In this document: positions 1 to 9,035 of the stretch, in pieces
Layout: the number at the start of each line of letters is the position of its first letter
How positions within the stretch are numbered: position 1 is the first letter of the stretch
Assembly (NCBI GenBank): GCA_028282195.1
Contig: JANQII010000132.1
Span: forward strand, 1 to 40,328
Length of the DNA stretch: 40,328 nt
Origin: Prolixibacteraceae bacterium
GTDB lineage: Bacteria > Bacteroidota > Bacteroidia > Bacteroidales > Prolixibacteraceae
Direction of reading: 5' to 3'
Program-made: the position numbers and the translations under genes
The notes under the pieces: model-generated
The model's database searches: none
What the model saw: the letters and a program-made list of their open reading frames with translations, nothing else
What the model was told of the DNA's origin: nothing

Positions 1-103
1 TAGTGCGTTCATAAAGTTTCGTTGAAAAACTCATCGGATGACTCTGTTGATATCGAGCATTTTAGTCATCCGATGAGTGACATGTTAATTCAAAAACGCA
101 CTA
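1..103. repeat. Large imperfect inverted repeat, cut by window edge
   Basis: Positions 29-43 and 64-78 are perfect 15-bp inverted copies of each other (core CTCATCGGATGA) around a 20-nt loop. Positions 1-9 and 95-103 form a further 9-bp inverted match (TAGTGCGTT / AACGCACTA), with a loosely matching stretch between. Together they give an imperfect stem of about 40 bp per arm. It may continue to the left of the window. It lies about 200 bp beyond the stop of the rhamnosidase gene. It has no T-tract, so it looks more like a MITE or REP-type palindrome than a terminator. Confidence 0.7.
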
Positions 104-305
104 TTAGTGGTGGTAATTTTTAAACTGCTCTAGATCTTGGTGCATAGGAATATAAAATATCGAATAAAAAATATCCAATCAGAAAGTTCCTGACTGGCTA
201 CTTATCCATTTTTTGTTCCTTATTTCTTATTTTGACTTTCTGTGTTGTTTTTCTATGAAGGCCCTATGGGTGCAAATCAAGTCCACTTTCTTTGAGGGTG
301 GATAT
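104..305. other. Non-coding tail downstream of the rhamnosidase gene
   Basis: About 200 bp with no credible gene. On the minus strand, just after the rhamnosidase stop, a short stem (TCCAC / GTGGA, about 281-302) could act as a weak terminator, but there is no clear T-run. Nothing else recognisable was seen. Confidence 0.4.
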
Positions 306-3300
306 TTAATGTTTTATAAACTTATATACCTCATTTTCAACGCGGATAAGATATGCTCCACCCGGTAAACATCCAACATCTACAATTTCACCTTTTCCAG
401 ATTGTAAATGGATCCCACTTAGATTTGAAATTGTGTAATTGGTAGGTTTCTTCGCAATGCATAACTTCGAACGTACAGGGTTCGGATATATAAAATCCTC
501 TTTTAGTTCCTTAATTTCATGAACATTTACTGTTAGAACATTCATTTTAAAAGTATAAGTCCCGGATTCAAGTTCGTAAATCGATTTTCCGTTTTCATTT
601 TTTACAAATGTTACACCATCAGCATCTTTTGCAAGGACCAAACCTTCATAAACCATATCATCAGAAGCCTGGGGTAAATAAAGCGTTGCCGTGGTATTGG
701 CCGGAACTGTCGTAGTATAAGTCAGAGAACTGTTGTCAGCAATTTGCCAGGCACTTATTATCTCACCATAATAGGAATTATATTTTGCTTCTACTGAAGT
801 AATGCGTTCCTGATCTTTTGCTAATGTCTTTCTATTATCAAGCATGGGTTGAAGTATGAAATGTTTAAATCCGGGATTGGACTCATCAGGCTCAATACCA
901 GCCATAAACCGAAACATCCACTCCGATACTGCCCCATAAGCATAATGGTTGAAGGAGTTCATGCCCACATCCTGAAATCCTTTTTCAATTGTATATGAAT
1001 CCCACCGTTCCCAAATTGTAGTTGCACCTTGGTCAACACTGTACAGCCATGATGGATTATCCCGCTGGAGTAAAAGGTTATAGGCTGTTTCGTTTGCTCC
1101 GTTTTCGCTTAATGTTTGGTTCAAAATACCAGTGCCCACAAATCCTGTACTCAGTTTGTTTCCATTGTTGGCTATTCTTGTCACCAGGTAATCCAGGCCT
1201 TTCGCTTTTGCCACATCACTTGGGAACAGGTCAAATTTAAGAGCAAGCAAATAAGCTGTTTGCGAAACCTCTTTTAACACGCCTGATTGATCAATATACC
1301 TCTCTTGGAACTCGGCCTTAATATTTTCATATAACGTATTGTAGTCTTCTTCCTTATGGCTATAAAAATCACCATCTTCCAAACTTAGTGCCCTGGACAT
1401 TTTTGACATCAGTTGAGCTGCATAAGCATAATAGCAAACGCTAATAAATCTTCTGTCTGTAGGCTCATAGGATACCCAGTCTCCATAATTTGTTCCGGCA
1501 CCATTGTATAAATAGCCACCACCAGATTGAGCTGCAAGGAAATCCATATATTTTTCCATTGATTCATAATTTTCCCTTATGATTTCCAGGTTATCGTACA
1601 TGAGATAAATATTCCATGGAACGATAATACCTGCCTCAGCCCATGCTCCCTGCCCGTATCCAACCCAGGCATGAGGTGCAACATCAGGATAAGCTCCATC
1701 TTCACGTTGGCTGTCCCTCATATCTCCCATCCATTTATGAAAGAAAGCCGCAACATCGGCATTATATGCTGATGCTTTTGAAAAAATCTGGGTATCTCCC
1801 GTCCAGCCTAAACGTTCATCACGTTGAGGACAATCAGTCGGAATACTTAAAAAATTGCCTCTTTGTCCCCAAACCACATTACGATATAATTTATTCACAT
1901 CCGAACTGCTTGTTGTAAATGAAGATCCCTCTTCGTTTACAGAACCAACAACCTCTCCGGTAAGGGATAATATTTCAATATCCCGGGTTGCTGTCACTTC
2001 ACAGTATCTGAAACCAAAAAAAGTTAATGAAGGACGATATAACTCTTCTTCACTCCCTTTCAGAAAATAATTTAGTGTTGCTTTTGCACTTCGTAAATTG
2101 GCCGTATAAATACTCCCCTTAGGCCCGTCGTTGCCTCTTGATAAGGCTCCGGAATCATTCAGCATTTCCCCAAAACGAAGTTTCATTCGGGTACCTCTTT
2201 CACCTTTTACATTAAACCTAACCCAGCCAACCATGTTTTGCCCGAGGTCGAAAATAGCAGTTTCACCCTTTTTGAGTTGAATTGCCCCAGTTCCTTCAAT
2301 TTCCTTAACCCTGTTAATTTCACCATAGTCTGAGCCATTTGCTTTGCTACCATCATAAATAGTAGTTTTAACCGGATCGAGTTCAAGTTCCGGACGAACT
2401 TGTACAGGAGTTCCTGCAAAGGCTTTTAATTCCCCCTGGAACCCGTTATAATTCACGGTTTGAAACCATTCTGAATCATCGAATCCAGCTTTAGACCAAT
2501 CCATTTCTTTTCGGGCATCATAGGTTTCCCCGTTATAGATATCCGCCATGCGAACAGGCCCGTTGTTGGACGTCAGCCATGAACTATCTGTAACCATACT
2601 TTCGACTGACCCATCAGTGTATTGAATAACAAGTTTTGCGATAAAACCAAGATCGGGACTTCCGTATTTACCATGAGAAACACCACCTTTCCACCAGCCT
2701 GATGCAAGCTGTGCCCCAATTGCGTTTTCACCCGATAGCAAGTAACCGGTTACATCATAAGTTGAGTACTGAGCAGTTTTAAAATAATCAGTCCATCCTG
2801 GTTTTAGTTCATCGTATATAACTTTACTATCCTCAATGGTTGTTCCGACTCTTTTGCCATTAATAAAAAGATCATAAACGCCCAGGGCAGAGGAATAGAT
2901 TTTAGCAGATTCAACGACTTTATCAATAGTAAATTCCTTCCGGAACATGGGAATACCAATATCTCCCTGAAGTACTCTGGAATCACCAGAATTTGAATAA
3001 TGCTTTAATTTACGATTCCCTGAGACACTTACTGTTTCACCATTTTCAAATGCATTCCCATCATTTTCAAAGTCTTCAGAAAAAGTAACAACAGGTTCGA
3101 TTATGCCATCTTCATTAGGCAAATAACTTGTTAAAACAACATTGTCATATGTTGCAACTTCATCAACATCACCACCTTTATAAGCACGAAAGCCAATAAA
3201 ACCATTACATAAACCATTCGTTTCGTCAATAAACGTGTCTACCAGAATATCATCAATGTAAGTTTTAATTACATTATTTTCCACATCAATTTTCAGATGA

Positions 3301-4574
3301 CGTTCTTTGCCAATCAAATCTGTTTTTGAATAGAACTCACCAAAAGGGGAATCACTATAAGTCGGCTGATTATTTTCGTAAATATGTCGTCTGATAAGTG
3401 GCACATTTTGATCATAAGTATTAATGGACCACATATACATATTATTGACATCTTTTGCGGAAAAGATAATACCTGCATTGTCACTTTGAAGGTTTACGTC
3501 CAGCTCCAATGTAAACCGAACAGGATAAGCGTTAATCTTTTTTTCCCACGCATACAAGTCGTTATCCCCTCCTTTTACGAATAAACGTCCATCAATAAGT
3601 TGACCTCCTGAAAATGCAAAAGGTGTATTTGAAAACTCCTCTTGAAACAGACAAATCTCAGTCCCCTTCTTTATCGTAGTCATTTTTACATTATCAAAAT
3701 ATGCCTGCTCATCTACCCCGATACCACTTTTTGATGCACGAAAGCCCAGGTCTGCACAAATGAAGTTTTCCCCAGAGGGATTATCCATGATATCAAGTTC
3801 AATGCCATTAATGTAAGTAGTTGCTGTTTTTTCTGTAATATCTATCCGAAGATGGTAAACCACATTTTTTTCAATTTTAATTTTGTCTGAAATTTCTACT
3901 TCCTTAATGACACTGACTCTTCCGTTTTTCCAACGATGAGGACGGAAATAAACCGTATTTTCCGGCTTACCATCAGTTGCGATATTGAATTGCCACATGT
4001 AAAAATCCCCGGTATCTGTCATTCCAAAACAAGGGCCGGCAGCTATTTGATTGATCTCAAAGTCCATTGAAATCGAATAATCGACTATGGATAAACGATC
4101 CAATTGATTATCCACTTCACCTTGTTCAAGCGTGGTAGATTTTATCCACTCAGCATTTCCCCAACCAGAATTTAACAAGCCGGTCTCAAAGAAAGCTGTT
4201 TCCCAGGAAGAACACTTTCTACCATGGTTATCCCAAATACTCACTTGCCAGTAATAGCGTGTTGATGGAGCGAGTGCCTTTCCCTCATATTGGTTATTTA
4301 CAGATCTGTCGGATTCTACTTTACCTGAATTCCATATGGGATTGGATCCATCTTTATTCGTAAATACAATAATTTCATAGGCAGATTGAGTTATGCCACG
4401 CTCATCTGATTTTATTTCCCAACTAAGCCGGGGCTGCGATACATCAATGCCAATAGGATTTTTTAAGTATTCAACACGTAAGTTTTTTACTTCTAAGGCT
4501 AAACCTATTGAGCTATTTAAAATAATTATTGAGATAAGCCAAAACAGTATTTTTAATCTCATTATTTTTTCCAT
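306..4574 (-). CDS. GH78 alpha-L-rhamnosidase with LamG-like inserts and T9SS tail
   Basis: Predicted to remove terminal alpha-L-rhamnose by the inverting GH78 mechanism. Order of parts: signal peptide (about 1-26); N-terminal Ig-like rhamnosidase domain (about 27-150); two consecutive LamG/DUF1080-like beta-sandwiches (about 155-300 and 305-483); the Bac_rhamnosid_N carbohydrate-binding region (about 540-720); a further beta-sandwich; the alpha/alpha-barrel (about 870-1230); a C-terminal beta domain; and a type IX secretion sorting domain (about 1360-1422, YPNPVRSKL start and ENEVYKFIKH end). The catalytic motif DCPQRDERLGWTGD puts the likely general acid at Glu920, and TTIWERWDS puts the likely base at Glu1189. 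At 1422 residues it is much longer than the usual 900-1100 because of the inserts. Met1 and Met5 are both possible starts. It is the last gene of the minus-strand locus, and the hairpin at 4641-4675 separates it from the binding-protein genes. The T9SS tail implies cell-surface or secreted location. Family call is secure; substrate is inferred. Confidence 0.95.
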   Translation of the reverse strand: MEKIMRLKILFWLISIIILNSSIGLALEVKNLRVEYLKNPIGIDVSQPRLSWEIKSDERGITQSAYEIIVFTNKDGSNPIWNSGKVESDRSVNNQYEGKALAPSTRYYWQVSIWDNHGRKCSSWETAFFETGLLNSGWGNAEWIKSTTLEQGEVDNQLDRLSIVDYSISMDFEINQIAAGPCFGMTDTGDFYMWQFNIATDGKPENTVYFRPHRWKNGRVSVIKEVEISDKIKIEKNVVYHLRIDITEKTATTYINGIELDIMDNPSGENFICADLGFRASKSGIGVDEQAYFDNVKMTTIKKGTEICLFQEEFSNTPFAFSGGQLIDGRLFVKGGDNDLYAWEKKINAYPVRFTLELDVNLQSDNAGIIFSAKDVNNMYMWSINTYDQNVPLIRRHIYENNQPTYSDSPFGEFYSKTDLIGKERHLKIDVENNVIKTYIDDILVDTFIDETNGLCNGFIGFRAYKGGDVDEVATYDNVVLTSYLPNEDGIIEPVVTFSEDFENDGNAFENGETVSVSGNRKLKHYSNSGDSRVLQGDIGIPMFRKEFTIDKVVESAKIYSSALGVYDLFINGKRVGTTIEDSKVIYDELKPGWTDYFKTAQYSTYDVTGYLLSGENAIGAQLASGWWKGGVSHGKYGSPDLGFIAKLVIQYTDGSVESMVTDSSWLTSNNGPVRMADIYNGETYDARKEMDWSKAGFDDSEWFQTVNYNGFQGELKAFAGTPVQVRPELELDPVKTTIYDGSKANGSDYGEINRVKEIEGTGAIQLKKGETAIFDLGQNMVGWVRFNVKGERGTRMKLRFGEMLNDSGALSRGNDGPKGSIYTANLRSAKATLNYFLKGSEEELYRPSLTFFGFRYCEVTATRDIEILSLTGEVVGSVNEEGSSFTTSSSDVNKLYRNVVWGQRGNFLSIPTDCPQRDERLGWTGDTQIFSKASAYNADVAAFFHKWMGDMRDSQREDGAYPDVAPHAWVGYGQGAWAEAGIIVPWNIYLMYDNLEIIRENYESMEKYMDFLAAQSGGGYLYNGAGTNYGDWVSYEPTDRRFISVCYYAYAAQLMSKMSRALSLEDGDFYSHKEEDYNTLYENIKAEFQERYIDQSGVLKEVSQTAYLLALKFDLFPSDVAKAKGLDYLVTRIANNGNKLSTGFVGTGILNQTLSENGANETAYNLLLQRDNPSWLYSVDQGATTIWERWDSYTIEKGFQDVGMNSFNHYAYGAVSEWMFRFMAGIEPDESNPGFKHFILQPMLDNRKTLAKDQERITSVEAKYNSYYGEIISAWQIADNSSLTYTTTVPANTTATLYLPQASDDMVYEGLVLAKDADGVTFVKNENGKSIYELESGTYTFKMNVLTVNVHEIKELKEDFIYPNPVRSKLCIAKKPTNYTISNLSGIHLQSGKGEIVDVGCLPGGAYLIRVENEVYKFIKH

Positions 4575-4640
4575 TTAAAAAGAATTTTATACACTCAGGG
4601 AAGCTGACAGATTTTAAATCGAACAGTTTCCTCCAAGATA

Positions 4641-4675
4641 AAATTAGATGGAACCCCCAGGATTCCATCTAATTT
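4641..4675 (-). terminator. Terminator-like hairpin before the rhamnosidase gene
   Basis: Positions 4641-4653 and 4663-4675 are a perfect 13-bp inverted repeat (AATTAGATGGAA arm) with a 9-nt C/G-rich loop. Read on the minus strand, the 3' arm ends in TAATTTTATC, a modest U-rich tail. It sits between the DUF4998-like lipoprotein and the GH78 gene and could lower read-through into the enzyme gene, or mark a separate transcript. Confidence 0.65.
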
Positions 4676-4710
4676 ATTATCGGGTTTTAGTTTTCTAAAA
4701 AGCCAGAAAT

Positions 4711-5817
4711 TTAATAACCATAAATATTAATCCCTCCTAACACCATGTAGTCCTGAGGACCAGACACTGCAACGAGCTTTAAATATCTGGCTTTGGTTGG
4801 GGGAAATTCGTAAAATTGCTCGCCATTCATGAATCGGTTAAAATCATAAATCCCCAGGTCAATCCAGCTTTCGTTATCTTCACTGACCAAAAATTGGATT
4901 TTATCCGGGGCACGATCATCCCCAATTTGATCATCGCTCAAATCATAAACAGATCTCCATACGCCCAATTTCGTAAACATTCTTCCTGCCCCCAAATCAA
5001 TTGTAGCATGGTGAGGGTACGATGAACCTCCTGCCCGGGTATGCCACCGCAGCTCATAACTGCCCGATATGATATTCACAACAGCATTTTCTCCCGGGGA
5101 ATGTTGAGTCGAATAATCAATGATCGACATATCCTTTACATCGAACAAATAAGGTCCGTTTATTGAATAAGGCGGACTATAAAGCGTGTCTATTCCTCCA
5201 TTAGGGGCATAAGTCGATGAAACCGTAAATTCACTACCTGATTGATTATCCGTAATTTTATAGGAGTCCTCAGATGAAGGAATACTAACTGAAACGATCT
5301 CACCTGTTGTATGGGTATATGAAATTTCAGTTGCAATATTATCGTCATATGCCGAAGAAAGCGTTACAGCTAAACCATCAACGGAATTAATAATCTTTAC
5401 TGCCCTTGTTAAAAGTTCGTCTTCATAATTATCCCCATATACCTCTCCGGAAAGCTCAAATGGTAAAGATCTATTCCCAAATTGATCAATACTTACCAAC
5501 TGGAAGATGTACGCCCTTTCCTCCAGGCTTTCAATCAAAACCTCAAAATCACCTACATTATTCTGTATTGAGACATCGGTTGAATCCTTGAAGTCGTTCC
5601 AAAAAATGCGGACAGTCCCAATACGTTGTGATTCAATAATCATCTTAATGAGTACACGTTCTTTCCCTGGATACACGACAGCACTATCTACTTTTGCGGC
5701 ATAAATAATTTCCCCTTCATTTAAGTATTTATCATGCAAATCATTCATTTCAGAACATGAAAAAATAAAAAAAGGAACTGCCAAAATAAATACAACATAT
5801 AATAATTTTATTCTCAT
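4711..5817 (-). CDS. DUF4998-like surface lipoprotein with F5/8 type C domain
   Basis: Probable surface glycan-binding lipoprotein. A type II signal peptide (MRIKLLYVV... with Cys after FIFS, lipobox IFSC) is followed by a DUF4998-like beta-rich region (about 25-230) and a C-terminal discoidin/F5-8C-like domain (about 235-368; HATIDLG, then LKLVAVSG and INIYGY at the end). The start is taken at the ATG at 5817, 10 nt after the upstream stop. An earlier in-frame start at 5844 would overlap the upstream gene by 17 nt and put nine charged residues ahead of the signal peptide. Gene order SusC-SusD-binding protein-binding protein-enzyme is typical of a polysaccharide utilization locus. The ligand cannot be read from the sequence; galactose or other neutral sugars are common for F5/8C domains. 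Confidence 0.8.
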   Translation of the reverse strand: MRIKLLYVVFILAVPFFIFSCSEMNDLHDKYLNEGEIIYAAKVDSAVVYPGKERVLIKMIIESQRIGTVRIFWNDFKDSTDVSIQNNVGDFEVLIESLEERAYIFQLVSIDQFGNRSLPFELSGEVYGDNYEDELLTRAVKIINSVDGLAVTLSSAYDDNIATEISYTHTTGEIVSVSIPSSEDSYKITDNQSGSEFTVSSTYAPNGGIDTLYSPPYSINGPYLFDVKDMSIIDYSTQHSPGENAVVNIISGSYELRWHTRAGGSSYPHHATIDLGAGRMFTKLGVWRSVYDLSDDQIGDDRAPDKIQFLVSEDNESWIDLGIYDFNRFMNGEQFYEFPPTKARYLKLVAVSGPQDYMVLGGINIYGY

Positions 5818-5827
5818 TTTTTTAGTC

Positions 5828-6997
5828 TTATCTGTTGTCACCAAAAATCTTGAACTCTGTAATCTGGAAGTTATCGCCCCCTGCCCAGGTTTGATTTACC
5901 AAAATCCGGATGTAACGAACTGGCGGATTGGCAGCGGAACCAAAAAAGTCCTCCCCATTTTGTGCCAGGTCAATATCTTCGTTTGAATTTTCACCGATAG
6001 GCAAGCCCGATGGTTTTATCGATTCACAATCCATTAATAATGTCCATGAATCCCAGTTTCCGGATGGGTCTAATTCCTGGCTTCCGTAAATTTTAAACTT
6101 TCTTAGATTTCCTTCAGCAAAGGTATATTGTCCCATTCGCTGGAATAATCTGAAGCGACTGATTTTCCCAACCACACCCAGATCAACAGTTACAGAATGT
6201 GGCCATATTCCTGTTCCACCCGGAGAGCTGTAGCCTTCATCCGTACCCCAGATACCATTCCACATTTTCTCTTTTCCCCAACCAGGAAAAGCCCCCATAT
6301 CGCCGCTCAAATCAACGGCTTTAAACTGGAATCGGTCAAATTCAGTTTCATAAAGGGGTGTGATTGTATCGTATTTGATCTCACTTTTATTTTCCCAGCG
6401 ATCCTGAACGTAATACGACCAGTTATAGGACAGGGTATCCATTCCTAAAATTGAGCCTTGCCCATTTACGGTTGAGGAATAAAATGTTTCTACCGGAACG
6501 TATTCATTGTTATTATCCTCATAAAGAATAACAACTGAAATTTCTGATTGATTTGGATTCTCCCATGTAGCACGGACCCCTCCAAAATCTTGTTTCAATA
6601 ATAAGGTTCTTCCGATTGATAAGACATTGGGTTCCAGGGGGGAGATTTTTACCGTTACCGGTTCCGATTCATTCCTGCTCCGGTCAACTGCAATTACTTT
6701 AACTTCACGTTCGGAAGTGTCCCCAAAGCCGACAACAGAAAGTGCATCCGAATACAGCGATGCCCGGGTTTCACTATCGACTCCATCTTTTAGCTGATAA
6801 ACCGCCTTTACGTAAAGCAAGTCTTCATCTTCAGGCAATTTATAATTTAAAATGGCACCGCCTGGCGTATTTTCGACACTTACATCGGTAACCATACCCG
6901 GGGCAATATTATCAAGGGGCTGCTGCCCCACAGGTTCTTCCTTGCAGGATATGGCAATGATAATTAAAAATATAAATATGAAAATAGTATTGTTCAT
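5828..6997 (-). CDS. DUF4959/DUF5126/DUF5000-type surface lipoprotein
   Basis: A lipoprotein of the type regularly encoded after SusD in Bacteroidota glycan loci and thought to bind glycan at the cell surface. The start is placed at the ATG at 6997 (MNNTIFIFIFL...), giving a clean type II signal peptide with lipobox AISC. The upstream alternative at 7030 overlaps the susD stop. Visible modules: an Ig-like DUF4959 (about 18-115, containing PGMVTDVSVENTPGGAIL), a second Ig-like part (DUF5126-like, about 120-220), and a C-terminal DUF5000/F5-8C-like sandwich (about 235-389; HSVTVDLG, then YIRILVNQTW and FKIFGDNR). It is followed 10 nt later by the DUF4998-like gene, so the two are probably co-transcribed. 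Binding function is inferred from family and context. Confidence 0.82.
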   Translation of the reverse strand: MNNTIFIFIFLIIIAISCKEEPVGQQPLDNIAPGMVTDVSVENTPGGAILNYKLPEDEDLLYVKAVYQLKDGVDSETRASLYSDALSVVGFGDTSEREVKVIAVDRSRNESEPVTVKISPLEPNVLSIGRTLLLKQDFGGVRATWENPNQSEISVVILYEDNNNEYVPVETFYSSTVNGQGSILGMDTLSYNWSYYVQDRWENKSEIKYDTITPLYETEFDRFQFKAVDLSGDMGAFPGWGKEKMWNGIWGTDEGYSSPGGTGIWPHSVTVDLGVVGKISRFRLFQRMGQYTFAEGNLRKFKIYGSQELDPSGNWDSWTLLMDCESIKPSGLPIGENSNEDIDLAQNGEDFFGSAANPPVRYIRILVNQTWAGGDNFQITEFKIFGDNR

Positions 6998-7023
6998 CGT
7001 ATTAATCTTTTTTAGAATACATA

Positions 7024-8952
7024 TTACCAACCATAATTCTGAACCAAATTCAGGTTTGTATTCATGGTTGATTCTTTAATTGGCCAGAAATAATCTTTAA
7101 TTGTGAATTCAACAGGATTTTTGGCCACAGTTATAACATTGTAAAAATCTTCGGGAGTTTCCCCTCTTATATTCCATCCCTTCGGTTGATCATTTAACTC
7201 CTGGATTTTCTTCCACCTTCTGATGTCCCAAAAGCGCTTACCTTCAAAGGCCAGTTCAATAGTCCTTTCCTGGTGAATAATTTCCCTCATTCCTGTTTTA
7301 GTGTCCGGTTTGTTTGGGTTTGTTGAATGCATAGCCCATGATTCCCTAACACCAGGCAGGCCTGCTCTTTCCCTGACCAGATCAACATAAGTAAACACGT
7401 CTTCAGTCGGGCCACCATATTCGTTCAAAGCTTCTGCATACATCAGATAGAGGTTAGCCAGGCGCATAATTGGGAACGGATAATACTCCACACTTGTTTG
7501 CGTGGAAGTAACCGCATTTTTAAAGCTGTGCATTTTCTTTGCGGCATAACCGGTAATGGAATACAAAGCACCTCCCTGGAAACCGGAGTAACCTAAATTC
7601 AGGAAATTACAATGCTTAACGTTTGTGGGAAATTCATAATAACCATTACCAAAATAAATTCCTTTATCAAAGCCTAAACTTGCATAAAAACGAGGTTCCC
7701 GGTTATAATGTAAATAAACAGTTACTTCCCCTTCTTTCACATAGTAAACTTCATCACCTGAGGAGGGTTCTTCTCTTATTTTATAGCGACTGGCATACCA
7801 ATCTTTCTGCTGCCACTCTGTATCTTCATCAATAGGGACACCGTTTTTCGAATAATAGGCTTCAGCCATTTTCAAGGTAGGGGCCCACTGGCTACTTATA
7901 TCATTCAATGTTTCAGGGGTCATGCGCATTATCCTGGCCTGAGCCGATCGGGACAGGTTATTACAATCATTATTTGTACTCCCCCATACTAACTCCTTGT
8001 TCCAACGATCGCAGATTGCTTGCCGGTAAATAACTTCTTGTTTAAATGCATCCGGGGCATTTACGATAAGTGGATCAACCTGCTCATGCAAAGCCTTTCC
8101 TTGTTCGTGGCAAATATCAATGGCCTCTTTGCAGGCATCAGCAGCAATTTTCCATTTACTTTCGTCATAATCTTGTGAAAAAAGCTGGACACCACGGTTA
8201 TCAGTAAGTGAAGCATAGTCTCTATTTCCATTGAATAAGGGACTTGCGGCGAATAATAAAACTTCCGCTCGCATGCTCAATGCTGCAAGTTTATCCACCC
8301 TTCCGGCCTCTGTTCCTTCCACAACTTCTGAGGCATTAGGTAAATCCTCAACAGCTTCTTTCATTAAATTACTAACGTATGAAATGACAGAATCAACGGG
8401 TTGCCGATAAACCTGTACTTCCTCTGTACCTGCCGATGTTGGTATGTTTACATCAATAATTGGAATTGGCCCGTAACATTTAAATAACCAATAATGATAA
8501 AAAGCTTTCAAAAATTTAACTTCTGCGATCCACCGCTTCTTTTCGTATGCTTCAATATCCGGGACGTTGTCGATATTTTCAAGGAAAATATTACAATCAC
8601 GAATACCTACCCATAAGCCGCTTCCCCCATTTTCCACATCCCAATAATTAATCAGTGGGCTGTTAATATTTTGTTCCCCTCTTGCGATCTGGCTTGTTGT
8701 CCAGGTAGGGTAAGCAGAAGTAGGATAGAACTGCCAGGTTTCATCGGCCCCATTCATCCCGGGGTCAATATCTACAGAACCAATACGGGGCCTGTGGTTA
8801 TAACAGGTAAATAAGTATTTTTCAGCTTCAGTCCTGTTTCTGAAAGCATAATCGATGGTTGCTACATTATCCGGTACAACATCGAGGTAATCACATGATA
8901 CAATACCAGTTAATGCAATCAAAATCAGAAAGACTCTATTTATTAATTTCAT
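7024..8952 (-). CDS. susD: SusD/RagB-family outer-membrane lipoprotein (first pair)
   Basis: Glycan-binding lid of a SusCD importer. The N-terminus is a type II signal peptide (lipobox IVSC, then DYLDVVPDN, typical of SusD). The TPR-like fold is seen through conserved stretches such as KFLKAFYHYWLFKCYGPIP (about 148-166), LAALSMRAEVLLFAASP (about 226-242) and MRLANLYLMYAEALNEYGG (about 495-513). The C-terminal family signature is present (FEGKRFWDIRRWK). At 642 residues it is at the long end for the family. It lies 84 bp downstream of its SusC partner, in the same orientation. The spacer holds a small G/C-rich stem (GTCCCG/CGGGAC, 8995-9012) but nothing stronger. Family call is secure; the ligand is not visible in sequence. 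Confidence 0.95.
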   Translation of the reverse strand: MKLINRVFLILIALTGIVSCDYLDVVPDNVATIDYAFRNRTEAEKYLFTCYNHRPRIGSVDIDPGMNGADETWQFYPTSAYPTWTTSQIARGEQNINSPLINYWDVENGGSGLWVGIRDCNIFLENIDNVPDIEAYEKKRWIAEVKFLKAFYHYWLFKCYGPIPIIDVNIPTSAGTEEVQVYRQPVDSVISYVSNLMKEAVEDLPNASEVVEGTEAGRVDKLAALSMRAEVLLFAASPLFNGNRDYASLTDNRGVQLFSQDYDESKWKIAADACKEAIDICHEQGKALHEQVDPLIVNAPDAFKQEVIYRQAICDRWNKELVWGSTNNDCNNLSRSAQARIMRMTPETLNDISSQWAPTLKMAEAYYSKNGVPIDEDTEWQQKDWYASRYKIREEPSSGDEVYYVKEGEVTVYLHYNREPRFYASLGFDKGIYFGNGYYEFPTNVKHCNFLNLGYSGFQGGALYSITGYAAKKMHSFKNAVTSTQTSVEYYPFPIMRLANLYLMYAEALNEYGGPTEDVFTYVDLVRERAGLPGVRESWAMHSTNPNKPDTKTGMREIIHQERTIELAFEGKRFWDIRRWKKIQELNDQPKGWNIRGETPEDFYNVITVAKNPVEFTIKDYFWPIKESTMNTNLNLVQNYGW

Positions 8953-9035
8953 CTTATTAAAATTGTTTGTTTTCTAAGGTATAAGATGGAACTCGTCCCG
9001 AGTGCCCGGGACTCGTTTCATCATAATACGTTTGA

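Noticed and set aside
8995-9012. Small hairpin in the susC-susD spacer of the first arm
   Set aside because: The stem is only 6 bp and has no T-tract; too weak to call a terminator.
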